From Alphaproteobacteria bacterium (GTDB taxonomy: Bacteria; Pseudomonadota; Alphaproteobacteria; VGEJ01), in contig VGEJ01000039.1 in the NCBI GenBank assembly GCA_016869335.1, forward strand, positions 1 to 13,354: DNA of 13,354 bases, given 5' to 3'. The position numbers and the translations under genes are program-made. Position 1 is the stretch's first letter. Every line of letters begins with the position of its first letter. The notes beneath the pieces are model-generated. The model was not told where the DNA came from, ran no database searches, and saw only the letters and a program-made list of their open reading frames with translations. Shown in pieces: positions 6,604 to 12,590 of this stretch.

Positions 6604-7827
6604 ATGGCGACGGCAACGGGTGAGCTGGTGCGGCGGCACCGTTGGACGCAGCTCTATCCGGAGCTCGGCCAGGGGCCCATCCCGACCGAGCCCTACGTCT
6701 CGGAGGAGATCTACCAGCGCGAGATCGAGCTGATCTTCAAGAAGAGCTGGCTCAGGGTCGCGCGCGTCGAGGAGGTGCCGGAGCCCGGCAGTTACAAAGT
6801 CAAACGGCTGCACTTCGCCAACACCGCGATCATCATCGTCCGCGCCAAGGACGGCGTGGTGCGGGCCTTCCACAACGTTTGCTCGCACCGCGGCAACACG
6901 GTCGTGACCGAGACCGGAGACGAGACGTTCGGCCACAACAAGTCCGCCGTTCTGCCGTGCCGCTTCCACGGCTGGGTCTATGGCGCCGACGGCACGCTCG
7001 TCTCGGTGCCCGAGGAGGACCGCTTCTACAGTTGTTTCGAGCGCGGGCACAACGGCCTGACGCCGGTGGCAACCGACGTGTGGGAGGGGTTCGTCTTCAT
7101 TAATCTGGACCCGCGGCCACTTCACACGCTGGCCGAGTTTTTGGGCGGCTACGCCGGGCACTTCGGCGGCTACCCGTATGCCGCGCTGACGGAGTGCTAC
7201 AGCTACACCACCTATCTCGATTGCAACTGGAAGATCGGCCACGACTCGTTCTCCGAGGCCTATCACGTCACCACGATTCATGCCGGATCGTTTCCCAATG
7301 TGTTCTCCACTGGCCTCGCCGACGTCCAGTTCTTCGGGCCGCACCGCACGTGTGCGGTGTGCCTCAATCTCACCCAGGCGCCGACCAAGGTCGCGGTCGT
7401 CGCGGGCTCGGTGCACCGCGGTTCGCTGGTGCAGAAGGCGGCGGAGCGCCGGATGTTGCCACCGAGCATCAACCCTTCGGGGCGGCACGACTTCGCGTTC
7501 GAGCTCTCGACACTGTTCCCCAACCTCCTCTTGCACGTGGCGGAGGGGATCTGGTTCACGCACCAGTTCTGGCCGATCGCGCGCAACCGCACGATCTGGG
7601 AGGGCAAGTACTACGTCCGGGCGGCGCAAACCAACAGTCAGCGCTGGGCGCTCGAGTACGCCCAGGTGCTGCAGCGCAACGCCTGGCTCGAAGACACGCA
7701 GACCATGGAGAACACCCAGAAAGCGCTTGAATCCGGGGCCAAGCGCTATCTCAACCTGCAGGATGAGGAGATCCTCATTCGCCACAACGCGCACGTCCTC
7801 GCGGATCGCCTCGCTGCAGCGGAGTAA
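6604..7827 (+). CDS. Rieske non-heme iron oxygenase, alpha (catalytic) subunit
   Basis: This 407-residue protein is the terminal oxygenase of a three-component system. Electrons arrive at its Rieske cluster and pass to a mononuclear iron that activates O2 for hydroxylation, dioxygenation or dealkylation. Seen: Rieske ligands Cys93-x-His95 and Cys119-x2-His122, separated by 23 residues instead of the usual 15-17. The iron-binding helix DCNWKIGHDSFSEAYHVTTIH-type region has His221 and His226, with Asp364 as the likely third ligand (LEDTQTMENTQ). The bridging acidic residue before the first His is Glu218, as in choline- and carnitine-type enzymes, rather than the Asp of naphthalene dioxygenase. 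The ATG at 6604 is 4 bases after the amidase stop, with a GAGAGGTGAGG purine run before it. No beta subunit gene is recognised, so a homo-oligomer is likely. The substrate is unknown. Confidence 0.95.
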   Translation: MATATGELVRRHRWTQLYPELGQGPIPTEPYVSEEIYQREIELIFKKSWLRVARVEEVPEPGSYKVKRLHFANTAIIIVRAKDGVVRAFHNVCSHRGNTVVTETGDETFGHNKSAVLPCRFHGWVYGADGTLVSVPEEDRFYSCFERGHNGLTPVATDVWEGFVFINLDPRPLHTLAEFLGGYAGHFGGYPYAALTECYSYTTYLDCNWKIGHDSFSEAYHVTTIHAGSFPNVFSTGLADVQFFGPHRTCAVCLNLTQAPTKVAVVAGSVHRGSLVQKAAERRMLPPSINPSGRHDFAFELSTLFPNLLLHVAEGIWFTHQFWPIARNRTIWEGKYYVRAAQTNSQRWALEYAQVLQRNAWLEDTQTMENTQKALESGAKRYLNLQDEEILIRHNAHVLADRLAAAE

Positions 7828-7830
7828 GTC

Positions 7831-8328
7831 ATGAAATCCACCACTTCGAAACGATCGAAAAAAGCCGTGACGGCGGCCGGCAAGTCCGCGAGGACGGCGG
7901 CGAAACGGCTCAGGAGCGCCAAGACCGTCGCTTCGCCCGCTGCGAAGCGACAGGCCGGAACGAGGAGCAAGAGGATCCCGGTGAGGAAGGGGCGTGCGCT
8001 TCCCGCCGGGTTCGAGGCGATCGAGCGCTTCGTCAAGCGCTGGGCGCTGCCGACCCAAAACCGGCGCCAGGCGCGCCGGCGCAAGTCAACAACCGCCGAG
8101 TTGCAGGACTTCTACGACGACATGCTCCCGGTCCTGCCGAGCATTCTGAAGCACGTCGACACGTTTCCCCTTGGTGAGCTGCCGCAGGCCTCGCAGCGCC
8201 TGTTTTTCCTTGCGCTGTCGCTCGCCGAGGTCGCTCCGCACATCGAGCTTTATCGCGGCGATCCGAACGTGCCCTATGCGTTCGAGGAGAGCCGGTTCGT
8301 CGCCGAGCACGGTGAGAAGATCGGCTAG
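7831..8328 (+). CDS. Conserved-looking small protein of unknown function with a highly basic N-terminal tail
   Basis: I do not recognise a named family. The ATG at 7831 follows the oxygenase stop by 3 bases, with GGAG 6 bases upstream, so it is translated with the oxygenase. The 165 residues split in two. Residues 1-55 are Lys/Arg/Ala/Ser/Thr-rich (19 basic residues, no acidic ones; for example KRSKKAVTAAGKSARTAAKR) and look disordered, like histone H1-type tails. Residues 57-165 look globular and mostly helical, with blocks such as FVKRWALPTQNRRQARRR, ELQDFYDDMLPVLP and FFLALSLAEVAPHIELYRGD. There is no signal peptide, membrane helix or Cys cluster. It sits between the oxygenase alpha and ferredoxin genes, where a beta subunit often lies, but it does not resemble the NTF2-fold beta family. 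A role as oxygenase partner or assembly factor is inference. Confidence 0.85.
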   Translation: MKSTTSKRSKKAVTAAGKSARTAAKRLRSAKTVASPAAKRQAGTRSKRIPVRKGRALPAGFEAIERFVKRWALPTQNRRQARRRKSTTAELQDFYDDMLPVLPSILKHVDTFPLGELPQASQRLFFLALSLAEVAPHIELYRGDPNVPYAFEESRFVAEHGEKIG

Positions 8329-8392
8329 CCCCTCCCCGCCCCGCCTCGCGCCGCGGTGATTGCCCGCCGCGCCGGGGCAGGGCACGGTGTGG

Positions 8393-8427
8393 GGCATCCC
8401 CGGCACTCGCCGGGGCGTAGCGATGCC
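8393..8427 (+). other. Strong two-part stem-loop between the small protein and ferredoxin genes
   Basis: The 117-base gap 8329-8445 contains CCCCGGC (8398-8404), loop ACTC, and GCCGGGG (8409-8415), a perfect 7-base-pair stem. It is flanked by a second pairing, GGCAT (8393-8397) with ATGCC (8423-8427), across a one-sided bulge. No T-run follows. It lies just before the ferredoxin ribosome-binding site and could set relative expression by mRNA processing, partial termination or masking of initiation. The remainder of the gap is GC-rich with no recognisable promoter. Confidence 0.45.
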
Positions 8428-8430
8428 GGC

Positions 8431-8437
8431 GGAAGGG
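8431..8437 (+). promoter_or_regulatory. Ribosome-binding site deciding the ferredoxin start
   Basis: GGAAGGG at 8431-8437 lies 8 bases before the GTG at 8446. It supports a 105-residue ferredoxin over the longer frame open from about 8356, whose extra N-terminal residues are Arg/Gly/His-rich and unlike ferredoxins. Confidence 0.6.
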
Positions 8438-8445
8438 CTGAGAGC

Positions 8446-8763
8446 GTGCGGCTACTGTTTCTGTGTCGAACGGCGGACGTGCCGATGGATGGCGTCATCA
8501 AGATCGAGGTTCCCGGGCGCCCGCCTCTTGCCGCCTTCAACCTCGACGGTACGTTCTACGTCACCGACGACACGTGCACCCATGGCGAGGCGTCCTTGTC
8601 GGAGGGCGTGATCGAGGACGGCCTGATCGAGTGCCCATTCCATCAAGGCTGTTTCGAGATCGCGACCGGCCGGCCGGCGGCAGCACCGTGCACCGTCCCG
8701 ATCCGTGCCTACCGACCCGTGATCGAGCGCGACCTCCTTCATATCGAGGACGACGGCGCGTGA
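8446..8763 (+). CDS. Rieske-type [2Fe-2S] ferredoxin of the oxygenase system
   Basis: This 105-residue soluble electron carrier passes electrons from the reductase encoded next to the oxygenase alpha subunit. Seen: Rieske ligands Cys44-Thr-His46 (DDTCTHGEASLSEG) and Cys63-Pro-Phe-His66 (IECPFHQGCFEIATG), separated by 16 residues as is normal for BphF/NdoA-like ferredoxins. Further family features are the N-terminal strand beginning MRLLFLCRTADVP and the AAFNLDGTFYVTDD hairpin. The length matches the usual 100-110. I chose the GTG start at 8446 from the ribosome-binding site and family length. Its stop overlaps the reductase start as GTGA, so the two are coupled. Alternatives such as a nitrite reductase small subunit (NirD) are longer and found in other settings; the context favours an oxygenase ferredoxin. 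Confidence 0.93.
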   Translation: MRLLFLCRTADVPMDGVIKIEVPGRPPLAAFNLDGTFYVTDDTCTHGEASLSEGVIEDGLIECPFHQGCFEIATGRPAAAPCTVPIRAYRPVIERDLLHIEDDGA

Positions 8764-9773
8764 TCGCGACCGTCCGCCTCGCGGACGGGTCGGTCGCCTT
8801 TCCGTGCGCGGCGGGCGACAACCTGCTCCACGCCGGGCTCCGGGCGGGCATTGGGCTGCCCTACGAATGCAGCGTCGGCTCGTGCGGCACGTGCAAATAC
8901 GAGCTGCTCGATGGGCGGGTCGAGACGTTGTGGGCGGAGGCACCCGGGCTCGGCGAACGCGATCGCCGCAAGGGGCGTCGCCTCGCCTGCCAGAGCCGCC
9001 CCCTCACCGACTGCACCATCAACCTCAGGCCGGGCGCGGCGTACGTCCTGCCGGTGCCGGCGGCGCGGCAGCGGGTGGCCTTCCTCGCCAGCGAGCCGGT
9101 GACGCACGACATGCGCGAGTTCCGCTTCCGCGCCGCGGCGCCGGCGCGGTTCGTCCCCGGCCAGTACGCCCTGCTCGAGCTGCCGGGGGTGGGCGCGCGC
9201 CGCGCCTACTCGATGTGCAATCTGGCCAACGCCGAGGGCGATTGGCACTTCCACATTCGCGCCGTGCCCGGCGGCAGGGCGAGCCGCATCCTGTTCGGCC
9301 CGCTCGACGAGCGCACCGAGGTCGTCCTCGACGGACCGTTCGGTCTGGCCTACCTCCGCGAGGGGCCGCGCGACATCGTCTGCGTTGCCGGCGGCTCCGG
9401 GCTCTCGCCGATGGTGGCGATCGCGCGCGGCTTCGCGGCGGGCAAGGGCCACCCGGCGCGGCGCCTCCACTTCTTCTTCGGCGGGCGCACGCCGGCGGAT
9501 ATCTGCGGCGAGAGCCTCCTCGCGGTGCTGCCGGGCTACGGCGAGCGCCTCACCTACCACGCGGCGGTCTCGGATCCGGAGGCGGCCCGGGCGGCGGGGT
9601 GGCCGGGGCCGACCGGATTCGTGCATACCCTGGTCGAAGCCGCCCTCGCACCAAACCTCGCCCGTTTCGAGTTCTACTTCGCCGGTCCGCCGCCGATGGC
9701 CGAGGCGATGCAACGGATGCTCGTGGCGAACAGCGTGCCGTCAGCGCAGGTCCATTTCGATCGGTTCTTCTGA
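8760..9773 (+). CDS. Oxygenase-system reductase: [2Fe-2S] ferredoxin domain plus FAD/NAD(P) reductase
   Basis: This 337-residue flavoprotein takes electrons from NAD(P)H and reduces the Rieske ferredoxin. It starts at the GTG at 8760, overlapping the ferredoxin stop by 4 bases. Domain order is plant-type [2Fe-2S], FAD, NAD, as in BenC/NdoR-class reductases, and the length matches (about 330-340). Seen: cluster ligands Cys37, Cys42 and Cys45 in YECSVGSCGTCKYELLDG, and Cys77 in RLACQSRP. The FAD site has Arg148-x-Tyr150-Ser151 (RRAYSM), the nucleotide site is AGGSGLSPM at 210-218, and the C-terminal part includes FYFAGPPPMAEAM. It ends 10 bases from the convergent moaB-like gene and appears to be the last gene of the catabolic unit. 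A reductase with its own cluster working through a separate Rieske ferredoxin fits class III-type ring-hydroxylating systems. Confidence 0.95.
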   Translation: MIATVRLADGSVAFPCAAGDNLLHAGLRAGIGLPYECSVGSCGTCKYELLDGRVETLWAEAPGLGERDRRKGRRLACQSRPLTDCTINLRPGAAYVLPVPAARQRVAFLASEPVTHDMREFRFRAAAPARFVPGQYALLELPGVGARRAYSMCNLANAEGDWHFHIRAVPGGRASRILFGPLDERTEVVLDGPFGLAYLREGPRDIVCVAGGSGLSPMVAIARGFAAGKGHPARRLHFFFGGRTPADICGESLLAVLPGYGERLTYHAAVSDPEAARAAGWPGPTGFVHTLVEAALAPNLARFEFYFAGPPPMAEAMQRMLVANSVPSAQVHFDRFF

Positions 9774-9783
9774 GCGGCGCTTC

Positions 9784-10329
9784 TCATCCCGCGCGGCGCA
9801 TGTGCTCTGTGAGCCGCGGCAACAGTTCGACGAAGTTGCAGGGCCGGTACCGCACGTCGAGCTGGTAGGCGAGGATGTCATCCCAGGCGTCCTTGCAGGC
9901 GCCCGGCGATCCGGGCAGCGCGAACAGATAGGTGCCGCCCGCGACCCCCGCGCTCGCCCGCGACTGGATGGTCGATGAGCCGATCTTGGCGTAGCTCAAC
10001 TGCCGAAACAGCTCGCCGAAGCCCGGGATCTCCTTCTCGTAGACCGCATGGAACGCCTCGGGCGTGACGTCGCGACCGGTCACGCCCGTGCCGCCGGTGG
10101 CGAGGACCACCTCGATACCGGGATTGGCGATCCACGCGTTCAGCCTGGCCGTGATCGCCGCGACCTCGTCGCGGACGAGGGCACGATCCGCCAGGACGTG
10201 TCCGGCCGCTTCCAGGCGCTCGATGAGCACGGCACCCGAGCGGTCCTCGGCCAGGGTGCGGGTGTCGGACACTGTGAGCACCGCAATGTGCACGGGCACG
10301 AACGGCCGCGTCGTATCGATTCCTGCCAT
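9784..10329 (-). CDS. moaB: Molybdenum cofactor biosynthesis protein, MoaB/MogA family
   Basis: This 181-residue cytoplasmic protein belongs to the family that binds molybdopterin; MogA-type members adenylate it before molybdenum insertion. Seen: HIAVLTVSDTRTLAEDRSG at about 14-32, TGGTGVTGRDVTPEA with TGGTG at 78-82 and the conserved Asp87, then PGFGELFRQLSYAKIGSS, TIQSRASAG and LPGSPGACKDAWDDIL. The C-terminal DVRYRPCNFVELLPRL is typical of MoaB-like members. The start is the ATG at 10329, with GGGGG 7 bases upstream; the frame extends further upstream, but that part has no family resemblance. The length matches E. coli MoaB (about 170). It is the last gene of the minus-strand run after the lytic transglycosylase. 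MoaB and MogA cannot be separated firmly here. No molybdoenzyme gene is in the window. Confidence 0.93.
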   Translation of the reverse strand: MAGIDTTRPFVPVHIAVLTVSDTRTLAEDRSGAVLIERLEAAGHVLADRALVRDEVAAITARLNAWIANPGIEVVLATGGTGVTGRDVTPEAFHAVYEKEIPGFGELFRQLSYAKIGSSTIQSRASAGVAGGTYLFALPGSPGACKDAWDDILAYQLDVRYRPCNFVELLPRLTEHMRRAG

Positions 10330-10377
10330 GTCACGACCCCCGTGCAGCACCTGCCGCCGCCACCACAGGCTAGCATC

Positions 10378-10400
10378 GCGCGGCGGACGTCCGCCAGCGC
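10378..10400. repeat. Perfect 14-base palindrome between lytic transglycosylase and moaB genes
   Basis: GGCGGACGTCCGCC at 10382-10395 is self-complementary. Flanking GCGC on the left (10378-10381) and GCGC on the right (10397-10400) extend it with a single unpaired base. It lies in the 86-base gap between the two genes. As RNA it gives a very stable hairpin without a T-run; as DNA it could be an operator. No promoter boxes for moaB are evident beside it. Confidence 0.45.
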
Positions 10401-10415
10401 GGACCACGCCGGAGG

Positions 10416-12491
10416 CTAGTCGAGGTTCAGCCCGCGATCGGCGAGCTTCCGTGCCGCGTCCGCCGTGGGCAGATAGGTCGGCCAGTGGTTCGCGGCGATG
10501 GCATCGAGCGATGGCGTCTCCTCGCCCAACCGCATGCGGTAGATCCAGAACGTCGCCATCACGCGCTGAATGAACGCGCGCGTCTCGCGCGAGGGGATCG
10601 ACTCGATGAACAGCAGGGGGTCGTCCTGATACTCCACCTGGTCGAGCCACTTCCGGAGGTTGCCCGGTCCGCCATTGTAAGCCGCCGCCAACAAGAACAG
10701 GTCGCCGGCGATGAAATCTTCATCGAGCAGGAGCGCTAGGTACTTCTGCCCGAGGGCCAGGTTGACCTCGGGTGAGTAGATCCGGTCGCGATTCTGACGC
10801 AGCGACTGGTCCTCGGCCATCAAGCTGGCCGTCCGCGGCATGAGCTGCATCAGCCCGCGGGCACCTGCCGGACTCGTCGCGCGGACGTTGAACTTCGACT
10901 CTTCGCGAATGATCGCGTAGACGATGGCTCGATCCATCGTGAACCCGCCGGCGGGCGCCCAGTGCGGCACCGGAAATGCCGCCAAGTCGGCGAACGCGCT
11001 GCCGTCGCGTTCGGCCAGCCGGCTGAGCAGGATCGCCGTGCGGGCGAGGTTGAGGCGGGTCGCCACCTCGAGCACGACCTCGCCGAGGGGGCTGCCCGGA
11101 TCCGCCTTCAGCGCCCTGAGCTCCTCGTCCGCCCGTTCGTGCTCGCCGGCCTCGGCCAGCGCGACCGCCCGGCGAATGGCCGGCACCGACAGGAGGCGCT
11201 GGCGATCGGCCGTCGTCAGCGGCGGATTGCGCCACTGCCGCCCCAGGTCCATGCCGAGCAGCTTCGCGGCGAGGAGGCCGTAGAACGTCTCCTTGTGCTC
11301 GGCCGCGCGCGCGAGCAGCACGCTGACCTGCTCGGGCTGACCGCTGACGAGCGCGGCGCGCGCGCCCCAGAAACCGCCGGCCGCGGCCGACCACGCGTCG
11401 GCCCTGGTATTGCTCGCGAGCGCCGAGAAGTGGAAGAGCGCGCGCTCATGGTCCTGAAGCCGCCACGCGGCCAACCCAGCGGTCCAATCCGCCCCCGGGA
11501 TGTGCCTGCGCGAACGCGCGCTCTCCTCCGCCAGGCGAAGCGCTTCTTCGTCCCTGCCCTTCAAGTAGTAGCCCCGCGCCACCAGCGAGCGCAGATCGTC
11601 GAACTCGACCAGATCGAGAAGGTCGCGGAGCACGCGCTCGCTGAGATTGCGGTGAGCGCTCTCAAGATCGCCGCGACCGACCGCAGCTGCGAAGTCGCCC
11701 TGCAGCCGCGCGATCGCGCGGGCCTCCCGCGCCGAACGGGCACGCGCCGAGTGATAGGCGGCAGCGGCGCCATCAAGCCAAGCGAGGGTGGCCTCCCCTA
11801 CCGTGGGGGCCGGCGGTTTCTTGGCGCCCGCCGGCTTGCGCGACTGCGCAAGCTTGTAAACGCGCCACGCGCCCGGGTGATCGCCGTAGTCGATCAGCCA
11901 TTGTCGGAGTTCAGGGTAGCTCGAGCGATAGCGGGTGGGGTGCATGTAGCGGTCGTACCGCAAATGGCCAAGGAGGACGCGGTCGTCCAGCTCGGCGATA
12001 GCGGCATCGGCCGCCCGCCACATCCCGTCGCGCTGCAACGTGAAGATCTGGGCATAGCGCGCGGCATCGGCGGCCGAGAGGACGCGCAGGTCGGACTCGG
12101 GCGCGAGCGCGGGCTGAATGAGCCACTCCGGAGGGATCGGCGGCTCCGCGACCTTGAGGGCCGCCGCCTCGGCCGCCCAGAAAAGCGGCACCACGCCCCG
12201 GACGACGCCCTGGGGCCTGTCTCGCCGTACCGGGTGGGACGCTGCCTGGCGCGACCGGTCCGGCTTGGCCAGCGGAATCGGCGCGAGCGTGATCGGCGCG
12301 TCTACCGCCGTGACCGCAGATGGCTTCGCAGGTGGCTTCACCCGCGGCACCGGCGTGGCCCCAGCAGCGCCGGCAATCAACAGCGCCGCGACCATGGCAA
12401 GGACCACGGCGCCCCGCCGCTTGTCGTCCTCCCTGGGTGCCGCTGCGGCGTTGGGGCCGTCTTGAGCGGCGGTGGTCTCCCCCCACTGCAT
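10416..12491 (-). CDS. slt: Soluble lytic murein transglycosylase (Slt70-like), exported
   Basis: This periplasmic enzyme cleaves peptidoglycan glycan strands with formation of 1,6-anhydro-muramyl ends. I chose the ATG at 12491 (691 residues; E. coli Slt is about 645). A TTG at 12527 is also possible, and neither has a good ribosome-binding site. A signal-like segment follows: KRR then AVVLAMVAALLIAGAAGA, cleavage near residue 45. A Pro/Lys-rich linker (PVPRVKPPAKP, APIPLAKP) comes next. A long helical region at about 130-500, with SAADAARYAQIFTLQRDG and repeat-like helices, resembles the Slt superhelical ring. The C-terminal SLT domain has catalytic Glu531 in REESKFN, SPAGARGLMQLMP at 540-552, AYNGG at 604-608, and ESIPSRETRAFIQRVM. 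It follows the uracil-DNA glycosylase on the same strand and precedes moaB. The 28-residue pre-signal stretch is long, so the exact start is uncertain. Confidence 0.93.
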   Translation of the reverse strand: MQWGETTAAQDGPNAAAAPREDDKRRGAVVLAMVAALLIAGAAGATPVPRVKPPAKPSAVTAVDAPITLAPIPLAKPDRSRQAASHPVRRDRPQGVVRGVVPLFWAAEAAALKVAEPPIPPEWLIQPALAPESDLRVLSAADAARYAQIFTLQRDGMWRAADAAIAELDDRVLLGHLRYDRYMHPTRYRSSYPELRQWLIDYGDHPGAWRVYKLAQSRKPAGAKKPPAPTVGEATLAWLDGAAAAYHSARARSAREARAIARLQGDFAAAVGRGDLESAHRNLSERVLRDLLDLVEFDDLRSLVARGYYLKGRDEEALRLAEESARSRRHIPGADWTAGLAAWRLQDHERALFHFSALASNTRADAWSAAAGGFWGARAALVSGQPEQVSVLLARAAEHKETFYGLLAAKLLGMDLGRQWRNPPLTTADRQRLLSVPAIRRAVALAEAGEHERADEELRALKADPGSPLGEVVLEVATRLNLARTAILLSRLAERDGSAFADLAAFPVPHWAPAGGFTMDRAIVYAIIREESKFNVRATSPAGARGLMQLMPRTASLMAEDQSLRQNRDRIYSPEVNLALGQKYLALLLDEDFIAGDLFLLAAAYNGGPGNLRKWLDQVEYQDDPLLFIESIPSRETRAFIQRVMATFWIYRMRLGEETPSLDAIAANHWPTYLPTADAARKLADRGLNLD

Positions 12492-12561
12492 TGGTCCGTT
12501 CTTAGCCGAACGGTCAGACTTCGGCAACCTTTACAGATGCTTAATGGCATATCTTGGGAAG

Positions 12562-12590
12562 AAAAATCCATCACCACTATATATTGTGGT
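12562..12590 (-). terminator. Candidate intrinsic terminator at the end of the uracil-DNA glycosylase gene
   Basis: On the minus strand ACCAC (12590-12586) pairs with GTGGT (12577-12573) around an AT-rich loop that contains most of the glycosylase TAG stop. GATGGA and then TTTTT (12566-12562) follow. The stem is short and the T-run begins 6 bases after it, so this is a weak terminator by standard rules. It is the only T-run of this kind in the intergenic regions. The stretch 12531-12600 is markedly AT-rich for this window and may also carry the promoter of the transglycosylase gene; I see no clear boxes. Confidence 0.4.

Noticed and set aside
6580..8058. 492-codon minus-strand frame opposite the Rieske oxygenase
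   Set aside because: The plus strand has all Rieske and iron-site ligands; the antisense product lacks any recognisable domain.
7831..8328. Small protein as a standard Rieske oxygenase beta subunit
   Set aside because: The size and position fit, but no NTF2-like sequence pattern is visible, and a basic disordered tail is not typical of beta subunits.
8463..8759. N-terminal extension of the reductase frame back to 8463
   Set aside because: This stretch is the ferredoxin gene in another frame. The GTG at 8760, overlapping the ferredoxin stop, gives the normal reductase length with the [2Fe-2S] domain at its start.
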